DNA from: JBOHBN01 sp050698355
Lineage (GTDB): Bacteria > Actinomycetota > Actinomycetes > Streptosporangiales > WHST01
Direction of reading: 5' to 3'
NCBI GenBank assembly: GCA_050698355.1
Contig: JBOHBN010000407.1
Span: 1-9,491, forward strand
DNA length: 9,491 bases
Position numbers and translations under genes: made by a program. Under the pieces are notes generated by a model. The model had not been told where the DNA came from. It saw nothing but the letters and a program-made list of their open reading frames with translations, and did no database searches. The stretch's first letter is position 1. Each line of letters opens with the position of its first letter. Below are positions 1-6,132 of this stretch, piece by piece.

Positions 1-1053
1 GTCGGGGTGGTCGAGCACCAGCGGCCGGCCGGCGTCGCCGCCCTCGCGCAGCCGGATGTCCATCGGTACCTGGGCGAGCAGCGGCACGTCGTGGCCGAGC
101 ATCCGCCCGAGCGCGGACGTGACCGCCCGGCCGCCGCCGGTGCCGAACACGTCCACCCGCTCGCCGCAGTGCGGGCACGGCAGCCAGGACATGTTCTCCA
201 CCACGCCGACCACGGTCTGCCGCAGCTGCTGGGCGACCATACCCGCCCGCTCCGCGACCTCGGACGCCGCGGACTGCGGGGTCGTCACGACCAGGATCTC
301 GGAATTAGGTACGAGCTGGCCGAGCGAGATCGCGATGTCACCGGTGCCCGGAGGCAGGTCGAGCAGTAGGACGTCGAGGTCGCCCCAGTACACGTCGGTG
401 AGGAACTGCTCAAGCGCCCGGTGCAGCATCGGCCCGCGCCAGGTCACCGGCTTGCCGCCGGCGAACATGCCGATCGAGATCGTCCGAATACCGTAGGCGG
501 TCGGCGGCATGATCATGTCCTCGACCGGGGTCGGCTTCTCCGTCACGCCGAGCATCCGCGGCACGGAGTGCCCGTACACGTCGGCGTCGGCGATGCCCAC
601 CGACAGGCCCTGCTCAGCGAGCGCGACGCCGAGGTTGACGGTGACCGACGACTTGCCGACGCCGCCCTTGCCGCTCGCGATGCCGTACACCCGGGTGAGC
701 GACCCGGCCTTGGCGAACGGGACCTCCTTGGCCGGCCGCCCGCCGCGCAGCTGCTGCTGCAGGTCCTTGCGCTGCTCGTCGCTCATCACGCCGAGGTCGA
801 CCTGGACGCCGGCGACGCCGTCGAGCCTGTTGACGGCGTTCGTTACCTCGCGGGTGATCGTCTCGCGCAGCGGACAGCCGGAGACGGTCAGCAGGACCTC
901 GACGCGTACGGACCCGTTCGCGGCGACGTCGACCGCGTTGACCATCTTGAGTTCGGTGATCGGGCGGTGGATCTCCGGGTCATTGACAGTGCTCAGCGCC
1001 TGCCAGACCGCGTCGGTGAGCGATCCGTCGGCGGAACCATTGGTGCTAGCCAT
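1..1053 (-). CDS. mrp: Mrp/NBP35-family P-loop ATPase, Fe-S cluster carrier (ApbC-like), C-terminus cut by window edge
   Basis: The reading frame is open from ATG at 1053 to the left edge (351 codons seen); family members are a little longer, so roughly the last 25-30 residues are missing. An N-terminal MIP18/DUF59 domain (about residues 10-90) has the SGCP motif with Cys60. The ParA/MRP ATPase domain follows: deviant Walker A GKGGVGKS at 128-135, the LLDLPPGTGD motif at 230-239, and a CPHC pair (Cys293, Cys296) that in this family bridges a [4Fe-4S] cluster at the dimer interface. The family carries Fe-S clusters to apo-enzymes in the cytosol. No Shine-Dalgarno sequence precedes the ATG, but a TAGCAT box lies 6 bases upstream, which suggests a leaderless message. 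It lies on the same strand as thiE, 126 bases downstream of its stop. The family call is secure; client proteins are not known. Confidence 0.95.
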   Translation of the reverse strand, partial: MASTNGSADGSLTDAVWQALSTVNDPEIHRPITELKMVNAVDVAANGSVRVEVLLTVSGCPLRETITREVTNAVNRLDGVAGVQVDLGVMSDEQRKDLQQQLRGGRPAKEVPFAKAGSLTRVYGIASGKGGVGKSSVTVNLGVALAEQGLSVGIADADVYGHSVPRMLGVTEKPTPVEDMIMPPTAYGIRTISIGMFAGGKPVTWRGPMLHRALEQFLTDVYWGDLDVLLLDLPPGTGDIAISLGQLVPNSEILVVTTPQSAASEVAERAGMVAQQLRQTVVGVVENMSWLPCPHCGERVDVFGTGGGRAVTSALGRMLGHDVPLLAQVPMDIRLREGGDAGRPLVLDHPD

Positions 1054-1059
1054 GCGCCC

Positions 1060-1065
1060 ATGCTA
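1060..1065 (-). promoter_or_regulatory. Putative -10 box of mrp (leaderless)
   Basis: Read on the minus strand, TAGCAT matches TANNNT and ends exactly 6 bases before the mrp ATG. Transcription would start at or next to the A of the start codon. No clear -35 hexamer is visible at 16-19 bases. The same spacing recurs ahead of other lead genes here, which is the main support. Confidence 0.45.
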
Positions 1066-1135
1066 CGTACTCGTCGCGCCGACCGAGGAAGGCCGGCAGC
1101 CTGTTCGCGACGCGGGCGTCCAGTGATGAACCAAT

Positions 1136-1158
1136 CGGCACGGGAAGTCCTCGTGCCG
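1136..1158 (-). terminator. Hairpin downstream of thiE, possible terminator
   Basis: A perfect 7-bp inverted repeat (CGGCACG / CGTGCCG) with a 9-base loop begins 21 bases after the thiE stop. On the minus strand it is followed by ATTGGTT, only a weak T-rich tail. Its position between the thiE stop and the mrp promoter suits transcription termination or 3'-end stabilisation. The short T tract keeps the confidence moderate. Confidence 0.45.
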
Positions 1159-1179
1159 TGGACCGGGTGCCGGGACCGG

Positions 1180-1836
1180 TTACGGCCGGCTCCCGGCGAC
1201 CGGCCCGGCCCGTAGCCGGGCAGCGAACGCCGCTGCCGCCGCGCCGGGGTCGTCCGCCTCGGTGATCGCGCGGACGACGACGGCTCGCCGCGCCCCACGC
1301 GCGATGACCTCGTCCAGCCGGTGGAGGGAGTCGATGCCGCCGATCGCGAACCAGGGCCGCTTGTCCTGGTTCGCGCTCGCATGGTCGAGCAGCGCGTGTC
1401 CGGTGCTGGGGCGGCCGGGTTTGGTCGGCGTCGTCCACACCGGCCCGGTGCAGTAGTAGGCGATACCGTCCTCGGTGCGTGCGGCATCTGCCTGGGCGGG
1501 CGAGTGGCTCGACAGGCCGATCAGCGCGTCCGGCCCGACGATCTCCCGTGCGACTGGGACCGGCAGGTCATCCTGGCCGAGGTGCAGGACTGGTGCGCCG
1601 GCGGCTCGGGCGATGTCGGCGCGGTCGTTGACCGCGAACAGCCGGCCGTGTCGCTGCGCTGCGGCGGCGAACGTCTCCAGCAGGCGGAGCTCGTGTCGTG
1701 CCTCCAGGCCCTTCTCACGTAGCTGCACGATGTCCACCCCCGCGGCGAGCACCGCGTCCAGGAAGTCTTCGAGGTCATTGGTACGCGACCGGGAGCCGGT
1801 ACACAGGTACAGCCGAGCGGCGGTGAGATCCGGCAT
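1180..1836 (-). CDS. thiE: Thiamine-phosphate synthase ThiE
   Basis: ThiE couples HMP pyrophosphate to thiazole phosphate to give thiamine monophosphate in the cytosol. From ATG at 1836 the protein has 218 residues, a normal length for this TIM-barrel family. Visible motifs are QLREK (38-42), VNDRADIA (69-76), HLGQDD (85-90), the SSHS segment near 109-112, the phosphate/pyrimidine loop GPVxxTPTKPGRP (131-143), and the FAIGGI and VVVRAIT strands near the C-terminus. These fit ThiE better than the TenI aromatase paralogue. An in-frame GTG at 1863 would add 9 residues but lies inside the thiO riboswitch on the other strand and has no ribosome site. The ATG at 1836 sits 6 bases after a TACGCT box, so a leaderless start is preferred. 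The gene diverges from thiO. Confidence 0.95.
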   Translation of the reverse strand: MPDLTAARLYLCTGSRSRTNDLEDFLDAVLAAGVDIVQLREKGLEARHELRLLETFAAAAQRHGRLFAVNDRADIARAAGAPVLHLGQDDLPVPVAREIVGPDALIGLSSHSPAQADAARTEDGIAYYCTGPVWTTPTKPGRPSTGHALLDHASANQDKRPWFAIGGIDSLHRLDEVIARGARRAVVVRAITEADDPGAAAAAFAARLRAGPVAGSRP

Positions 1837-1852
1837 CCGGTCAGCGTAGGAT
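1823..1852 (+). promoter_or_regulatory. Putative promoter of the thiOSG operon
   Basis: GTGAGA (1823-1828, four of six matches to TTGACA), an 18-base spacer and TAGGAT (1847-1852) form a plausible housekeeping promoter. The predicted start, 6-7 bases downstream at about 1858-1859, coincides with the first base pair of riboswitch stem P1, which strengthens the call. The promoter lies inside the 5' end of thiE on the opposite strand. Confidence 0.5.
1843..1848 (-). promoter_or_regulatory. Putative -10 box of thiE (leaderless)
   Basis: TACGCT on the minus strand lies 6 bases before the thiE ATG at 1836. Its first TA step, at 1847-1848, is also the first TA of the TAGGAT box read on the plus strand for thiO. 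No convincing -35 is seen. The identical hexamer at the identical distance precedes the MgtE/CBS gene. Confidence 0.45.
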
Positions 1853-1857
1853 GGCTG

Positions 1858-1942
1858 GTGCACGGGAGCCCGCTGGGGTGGGCTGAGAGGGCAGTAGCCG
1901 ACCGTCGAACCTGATCCGGGTCATGCCGGCGCGAGGGAGCAC
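1858..1942 (+). ncRNA. TPP riboswitch (THI element) controlling thiOSG
   Basis: This is a textbook thiamine-pyrophosphate aptamer. P1 pairs GTGC (1858-1861) with GCAC (1939-1942). P2 pairs CGGG (1863-1866) with CCTG (1910-1913). P3 is a GCCC/GGGC hairpin (1868-1871 with 1880-1883, extendable by two pairs). The pyrimidine-sensing CTGAGA is at 1883-1888. The two-base junction AT (1914-1915) is followed by P4, CCGG (1916-1919) with CCGG (1926-1929), then GCG and the conserved AGGGA. GAGGGAG at 1933-1939 is also the only ribosome site for thiO, and the ATG follows P1 directly. Ligand-bound P1 would therefore hide the ribosome site, which implies translational repression by TPP. No separate terminator stem is present. 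Confidence 0.95.
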
Positions 1943-3079
1943 ATGGTCACATCCGACGTCGTGGTTGTCGGAGCCGGGATGATCGGCGCGACCACCGCAT
2001 GGCGGTGCGCTCAGCGCGGCCTGTCGGTCACCTGTGTCGACCCGGACCCCGCGCGGGGTGCGTGGCGCACGGCGGCAGGGATGCTCGCGCCCGTTAGCGA
2101 ACTGCACTACGCCGAGAGCCAGCTGCTACGGCTCAACTTGGCGTCGCTCGCCCGGTACCCGGCGTTCGCCGCCGAACTAGCCGAGCTGACCGGGCTGCCG
2201 ACCGGCTTTTCGCCGTGCGGGACGTTGACGATCGCCGGGGATGCCGCGGACCTGGCCTCGCTTCGGGACCTGCACGCGTTCGGCGGGACGCTCGGGATCG
2301 ACGCGCAACCGCTGACCTCGACCGAGCTACGCGAGCTCGAACCGGCGCTGTCGCCGGGGCTGGCGGGCGGGTTGCTCGCGCGCGGCGACCACCAGGTGGA
2401 CCCGCGCCTGCTGCATGCCGCGGTGGCCGCGGCGGGCGAGCAGGCCGGTGTACGCACTGTGACCGCGGCCGCGCGCGTCGATGTGCGCGGCGAGCGAGCG
2501 GTCGGGGCGGTGCTCGATGACGGCACCCGGCTTCCCGCGCGTACCGTCGTGCTCGCCGCCGGAGCCTGGTCGAGCCGGGCCGGGCTGCCGGCTGCAGTCG
2601 TCCCGCCGGTACGGCCGGTGAAGGGCCAGACGTTGCGGTTGTGGCTGCGCGGCGAGCCCGTGCTACGACACGTCGTACGCGGCGCGGTGCAGGGCTGGCC
2701 CGTCTACCTGGTGCCGCGCGCCGACGGGCGCATCGTCGTCGGCGCGTCTGCGGAGGAGGTCGGCTACGACGTCGACCCGCGTGCAGGTGCGGTCTACGAG
2801 CTGCTGCGCGACGCGCAGTGCGTCGTCCCGGAGCTGGGCGAGGCGGTCCTCGAGGAGGTCAGCACGGGGCTGCGGCCCGGTTCGCTCGACAACGCGCCGC
2901 TCATCGGCTGGGGGGGCCTCGACGGCCTCGTCCTGGCGACCGGGCACTATCGCAACGGGATTCTGCTCGCCCCGATCACCGCGGAGGCGGTCGCCGACCT
3001 GGTCGAAACGGGTGCCCTGCCCGAGCCGATCGCGCCGTTCTCCCCGACCCGCTTCCGCGCGGAGGTGACCGCCTCGTGA
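1943..3079 (+). CDS. thiO: Glycine oxidase ThiO
   Basis: This FAD-dependent amine oxidase oxidises glycine to iminoacetate, the C-N donor for the thiamine thiazole, releasing hydrogen peroxide. The protein has 378 residues, typical for the family. The N-terminal dinucleotide-binding motif GAGMIG is at 10-15, with the acidic end of the Rossmann strand in VDPD (about 33-36). The C-terminal FAD-binding signature GLRPGSxDNAPLIG begins at 309, with Arg311, and ATGHYRNGILL (332-342) is characteristic of ThiO. Soluble and without a signal peptide. The ATG follows the riboswitch directly and uses the AGGGAG inside it as ribosome site. The stop overlaps the thiS start by 4 bases (GTGA), indicating translational coupling. 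Confidence 0.95.
   Translation: MVTSDVVVVGAGMIGATTAWRCAQRGLSVTCVDPDPARGAWRTAAGMLAPVSELHYAESQLLRLNLASLARYPAFAAELAELTGLPTGFSPCGTLTIAGDAADLASLRDLHAFGGTLGIDAQPLTSTELRELEPALSPGLAGGLLARGDHQVDPRLLHAAVAAAGEQAGVRTVTAAARVDVRGERAVGAVLDDGTRLPARTVVLAAGAWSSRAGLPAAVVPPVRPVKGQTLRLWLRGEPVLRHVVRGAVQGWPVYLVPRADGRIVVGASAEEVGYDVDPRAGAVYELLRDAQCVVPELGEAVLEEVSTGLRPGSLDNAPLIGWGGLDGLVLATGHYRNGILLAPITAEAVADLVETGALPEPIAPFSPTRFRAEVTAS
3061..3067 (+). promoter_or_regulatory. Shine-Dalgarno site of thiS
   Basis: GGAGGTG lies inside the 3' end of thiO, 8 bases before the thiS GTG. It fixes the thiS start in the 4-base overlap with the thiO stop. Confidence 0.7.
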
Positions 3080-3276
3080 CCATCGAGCTCAACGGCGAGA
3101 CTCGCGAGCTCGCCGACGGCACCACGCTCGCAACGCTGATGGAGCAGCTCACCGGGTCGACCCGCGGCTGCGCGGCCGTCGTCGACGGGGAGATCGCGCC
3201 GCGCAGCGAGTGGGCGTCCCGCCGGCTGCGGACCGGCCAGTCGGTCGAGATCATCACCGCCGTGCAAGGAGGTTGA
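3076..3276 (+). CDS. thiS: Sulfur carrier protein ThiS
   Basis: This small ubiquitin-like (beta-grasp) protein of 66 residues ends in the essential Gly-Gly, whose carboxylate is adenylated and converted to the thiocarboxylate that supplies sulfur to ThiG. The sequence runs from the beta strand TIELNGE through a helix around LATLMEQL and a hydrophilic stretch to VEIITAVQGG. The GTG start at 3076 overlaps the thiO stop and is preceded by GGAGGTG (3061-3067) at 8 bases. The adenylating enzyme ThiF is not in this window, so a ThiF/MoeZ-type partner must be encoded elsewhere (inference). The thiG start follows two bases after the stop codon. Confidence 0.95.
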   Translation: MTIELNGETRELADGTTLATLMEQLTGSTRGCAAVVDGEIAPRSEWASRRLRTGQSVEIITAVQGG

Positions 3277-3277
3277 G

Positions 3278-4072
3278 GTGAGTGAACAGGGCGACGTCGT
3301 CGCTGTCGACCCGTTCGTGATCGCCGGGGTGGAGCTAAGCTCGCGGCTGATCCTTGGCACGGGCGGCGCCCCCAGCCTGCGGGTGGTCGACGAGGCGCTC
3401 GTCGCGTCGTGTGCGGCGATGTGCACAGTCGCGATGCGCCGTGTCGATCCTGGCACGAGCGGTTCGATCCTGGACGTGCTGGACCGGCGCGGTGTACGCG
3501 TCCTGCCCAACACCGCGGGCTGCCGTACCGCCCGGGAGGCCGTTCGGACCGCGCAGCTCGCCCGCGAGGCGCTCGACACCGACTGGATCAAGCTGGAGGT
3601 GGTCGCGGACGAGCGTACGCTGCTGCCCGACACCGTCGAGCTGCTCTCCGCGGCGCAGACACTGGTCGCGCGGGGTTTCCAGGTGCTGCCGTACACCAAC
3701 GACGACCCGGTGGTCGCCGGCCGGCTGCAGCAGGCCGGCTGTGCCGCGGTGATGCCGCTCGGCTCGCCGATCGGCAGCGGCCTGGGTATCCGTAACCCGC
3801 ACAACATCGAGCTGATTGTGGACCACGCCACGGTACCGGTGATCCTCGACGCCGGCATCGGCACCGCTTCGGAAGCGGCATTGGCCATGGAGCTCGGTTG
3901 CGACGGCGTCCTGCTCGCCTCGGCGGTCACGCGGGCGCAGGATCCCGCGCGGATGGCGGCGGCGATGAAGGCGGCCATCCACGGGGGGCGGCTCGCCCAC
4001 GGCGCCGGCCGCATCCCGCGCCGCTACCTCGCCCGTGCTTCCTCGCCGCACGAGGGCATGGCCATGCTGTAG
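3278..4072 (+). CDS. thiG: Thiazole synthase ThiG
   Basis: ThiG condenses deoxyxylulose 5-phosphate, iminoacetate and ThiS thiocarboxylate to the thiamine thiazole phosphate. At 264 residues it is a full-length TIM barrel. Diagnostic segments are SRLILGTGG near the N-terminus, VAMRRVDPGT, VLPNTAGC, DWIKLEV containing Lys105 (the Schiff-base lysine for DXP), LPYTNDDP, MPLGSPIGSG, GIRNPHNIEL and LDAGIGTASEAALAMELG. The GTG start at 3278 has an excellent AAGGAGG site (3266-3272) 5 bases upstream, located in the 3' end of thiS. The gene is the third in the thiOSG operon. No terminator is visible after it, and only a short spacer leads to the next TPP aptamer. Confidence 0.97.
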   Translation: MSEQGDVVAVDPFVIAGVELSSRLILGTGGAPSLRVVDEALVASCAAMCTVAMRRVDPGTSGSILDVLDRRGVRVLPNTAGCRTAREAVRTAQLAREALDTDWIKLEVVADERTLLPDTVELLSAAQTLVARGFQVLPYTNDDPVVAGRLQQAGCAAVMPLGSPIGSGLGIRNPHNIELIVDHATVPVILDAGIGTASEAALAMELGCDGVLLASAVTRAQDPARMAAAMKAAIHGGRLAHGAGRIPRRYLARASSPHEGMAML

Positions 4073-4090
4073 CCGGGACAGAACGCAGAA

Positions 4091-4188
4091 CACCTCGCCA
4101 ACCGCGGGAGCTCGGGCGACCGGGCTGAGAGGGCGGCAGCGCCGCCGACCGCCGAACCCGCCGGGTAATGCCGGCGCCGGGAGTGATG
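4091..4188 (+). ncRNA. Second, atypical TPP riboswitch ahead of the NCS1 permease
   Basis: CTGAGA (4125-4130), the GAACC segment, CCGGGTAATGCCGGCG (4161-4176) and the closing GGGAG (4179-4183) identify a TPP aptamer. P3 is strong: G4110-G4115 pairs with C4120-C4125 over a GCGA tetraloop. P2 is all G-C, CGGG (4105-4108) with CCCG (4157-4160), extendable at least on the 5' side. P4 is CCGG (4161-4164) with CCGG (4171-4174). Compared with the thiO aptamer, two bases are missing exactly at the P2/P4 junction: CCTGATCCGG there, CCCGCCGG here. P1 is weak, at best CACCTC (4091-4096) with GAGTG (4181-4185) and one bulge. GGGAG would serve as the permease ribosome site. The 5' limit is uncertain, and activity may be altered or lost. 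Confidence 0.8.
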
Positions 4189-5529
4189 ATGACCAGACGC
4201 ACTACCAGCCCCGCCGGAACCGAGCAGGCCGAGGCGCCGCACACCTTGGAGGAGCCGGCGCCGCGTGCGCTGCGGCTGGTCGACCAGCTGGGACTGTGGG
4301 GGAACCTCGGCGTCAGCCTGCTCGGCTTCACCGGCGCGATCTTCGTGCTGGTCCCGATCGGCGGGCCTGGTATGTCGCTCGGCGCGGCGATGACCGCACT
4401 GCTCGTCGGGACGGTGCTCGGCACCCTCGGTGTGGCCGCGGCGATGGTGCCGGGTGCGCACACCGGCGCGCCCTCGATGGTGCTGCTGCGCGGGCTGTTC
4501 GGAACGAAACCGTCCTATCTGCCCACGGCGCTGAACATCATCCAGCTGGTGGGGTGGACGACGTTCGAGCTGGTGATCATCGGCACCGCCATGCACCAGC
4601 TCCTGCCCTCCGTCGCGCGCTGGGTCTTCGTACTCGCGGCCGGTGTGCTCACCACGCTGCTCGCGCTGCGGCCGCTCAGCTGGATCCGGGTGCTCCGCAG
4701 GTACGTGACGGTGGCGGTGCTCGTCGCGCTCGCCTACCTGCTGGTCCAGCTGCTGCGCCATCCGTTGCCAGCGCTGGACGCCGGATCGTGGAACGGCTTT
4801 TGGATCGCGGTCGACACCGTGGTCGGTGTGTCGGTGTCCTGGGTGCCGCTTGCGTCGGACTACTCCCGCCACGCGCGGTCGGCACGGCAAGCGTTCATCG
4901 GCTCGTTCGCCGGCTACTCGATCGCCCAGATCGCCTGCTACGCGCTCGGTCTCATCGCGCTCGTCACTGTCGCGCACCGCGACGCGGACCAGATCTTCGG
5001 GTCGTTCATGGCCATACCGCTCGGCACCCTCGCCTTCGCGGTGCTCGCGATCCGCGAGCTCGACCAGTCGTTCGTCGACACTTACTCCACGGCCGTGTCC
5101 CTGCAGAACTTCCGCCCCCGCTGGGATCGTCGGGTACTCGCGCTGGCGGTGGGGGTCATTGCGACAGCCAGTGCCTTGGCCCTGAACATCAGCGACTACG
5201 AGAGCTTTCTGATCCTCATCGGGTCGGTCTTCGTGCCGTTGCTCGGGGTCTTGGTGGTCGACTACTTCTGGATCTCACGCATGCGATGGGACCTCGGCGA
5301 GCGTGTAGCCCCACGCTGGTCGGCACTGCTGCCCTGGGCCGTCGGCTTCGTCGCTTACCAGCTCGTGAACCCCGGCTCCGTACCCGGGTGGCAGCAGGCG
5401 TGGGAACACGTCCGGTCCTGGCTGCACTTCACTCCTGCGTCCTGGATGAGCGCCTCGATACTCTCCTTCCTCGTCGCCGCCGTCACCGCCGTCGCGGCCG
5501 GACTGGCGCGCCGGCCACCGGCGTCATAG
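4189..5529 (+). CDS. NCS1-family permease, CytX-like; probable HMP/thiamine-precursor importer
   Basis: This is a polytopic inner-membrane protein of the nucleobase:cation symporter-1 (PF02133) family, about 446 residues with roughly 12 predicted hydrophobic segments. Recognisable family segments are the start of TM1 (LGLWGNLGVSLLGF, 34-47), GAHTGAPSMVLLRG (89-102), the conserved SWVPLASDYSR (217-227) and SDYESFLILIG (335-345). A charged hydrophilic tail precedes TM1. In-frame starts also exist at 4168 (inside the aptamer), 4183 (GTG) and 4186; ATG 4189 is chosen because GGGAG (4179-4183) lies 5 bases ahead. Family substrates are purines, pyrimidines, hydantoins, allantoin or thiamine. TPP-riboswitch control and a thi operon next door point to HMP or thiamine uptake, as proposed for CytX. 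Substrate is inference; family is secure. Confidence 0.9.
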   Translation: MTRRTTSPAGTEQAEAPHTLEEPAPRALRLVDQLGLWGNLGVSLLGFTGAIFVLVPIGGPGMSLGAAMTALLVGTVLGTLGVAAAMVPGAHTGAPSMVLLRGLFGTKPSYLPTALNIIQLVGWTTFELVIIGTAMHQLLPSVARWVFVLAAGVLTTLLALRPLSWIRVLRRYVTVAVLVALAYLLVQLLRHPLPALDAGSWNGFWIAVDTVVGVSVSWVPLASDYSRHARSARQAFIGSFAGYSIAQIACYALGLIALVTVAHRDADQIFGSFMAIPLGTLAFAVLAIRELDQSFVDTYSTAVSLQNFRPRWDRRVLALAVGVIATASALALNISDYESFLILIGSVFVPLLGVLVVDYFWISRMRWDLGERVAPRWSALLPWAVGFVAYQLVNPGSVPGWQQAWEHVRSWLHFTPASWMSASILSFLVAAVTAVAAGLARRPPAS

Positions 5530-5530
5530 C

Positions 5531-5584
5531 GGCCACGAAGTGCCGTTCACGCCCGCATGGTGGCCACGAAGTGCCGTTGTGGCC
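5531..5584. repeat. 17-bp direct repeat with a hairpin in the convergent gap
   Basis: GGCCACGAAGTGCCGTT occurs at 5531-5547 and, unchanged, at 5562-5578, giving a 31-base period with a 14-base spacer. The second copy continues into GTGGCC (5579-5584), which pairs with GGCCAC (5562-5567) as a 6-bp stem over 11 bases. The element lies just after the permease stop and before the convergent DUF1003 stop (5602). A role in bidirectional termination, or identity as a dispersed intergenic repeat, is possible. Neither half has a U tract on the plus strand. Confidence 0.6.
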
Positions 5585-5601
5585 CTACAGCGTCAACCGG
5601 C

Positions 5602-6132
5602 TCAGCCGGAGCTGGACGACTCCGACTCCGGCTCGGAGCGGCTCGCCTCCAGCTCCTCGAGGAGCCGCTGCAGCTCTCCGCGGACGAAGTCGCGGGTGGC
5701 GACCTCGCCGACCGCGATGCGCAGGGCCGCGACCTCCCGGGTGAGGTACTCGGTGTCGGCCAGGTTGCGGTCGGTCGTGGAGCGGTCCTGCTCGTACTGC
5801 ACCCGGTCGCGGTCGGCCTGCCTGTTCTGCGCGAGCAGGATGAGCGGCGCGGCGTACGAGGCCTGCAGCGACAGCGCCAGCGTGAGGAAGATAAACGGGT
5901 ACGTGTCGAACCGCCATGCCGGGGGAACGAGCAGGTTCCACACGACCCAGATCACGATCGCGGCCGTCATGTAGCCGATGAACGTCCACGAGCCGAGGAA
6001 GCTCGCGACGCTGTCCGCGAGGTCCCCGAGCCGTGCGGAGCTCACCATCGGCCGGCGCAACCCGCGCCGCGGCGTCCGCGGCTGGTCGAGGCGGGGGCCG
6101 CGCGGGCGTCCGGGCTCCCTGTCACGCGCCAC
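5602..6132 (-). CDS. DUF1003 family membrane protein
   Basis: The protein has 176 residues from the GTG at 6132. A basic N-terminal tail (about 1-40) is followed by two membrane segments (about 49-69 and 79-101) separated by a short loop with RFDTYPF, then the AQNRQ motif (101-105) that marks DUF1003, a charged, probably coiled-coil C-terminal helix region (about 104-165) and a Ser/Glu-rich tail. Biochemical function of the family is not established. GTG 6132 is preferred over GTG 6153 because GGAGGAG (6140-6146) sits 7 bases ahead of it. The start overlaps the end of the MgtE/CBS gene by 11 bases, so the two are almost certainly translated together. It converges with the permease gene. Confidence 0.88.
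   Translation of the reverse strand: MARDREPGRPRGPRLDQPRTPRRGLRRPMVSSARLGDLADSVASFLGSWTFIGYMTAAIVIWVVWNLLVPPAWRFDTYPFIFLTLALSLQASYAAPLILLAQNRQADRDRVQYEQDRSTTDRNLADTEYLTREVAALRIAVGEVATRDFVRGELQRLLEELEASRSEPESESSSSG

Noticed and set aside
1837..1863. Upstream GTG start for thiE
   Set aside because: It has no ribosome site, overlaps the riboswitch on the other strand and adds residues not typical of ThiE; ATG 1836 has a -10-like box at the right distance.
2947..4014. Long minus-strand open frame opposite thiS and thiG
   Set aside because: It lies opposite unmistakable thiO-thiS-thiG coding sequence, has low-complexity Ser/Arg-rich composition and no recognisable motif; it is a high-GC shadow frame.
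5531..5578. CRISPR-like repeat pair
   Set aside because: There are only two 17-bp units with a 14-base spacer and no cas genes; the size does not fit a CRISPR array.
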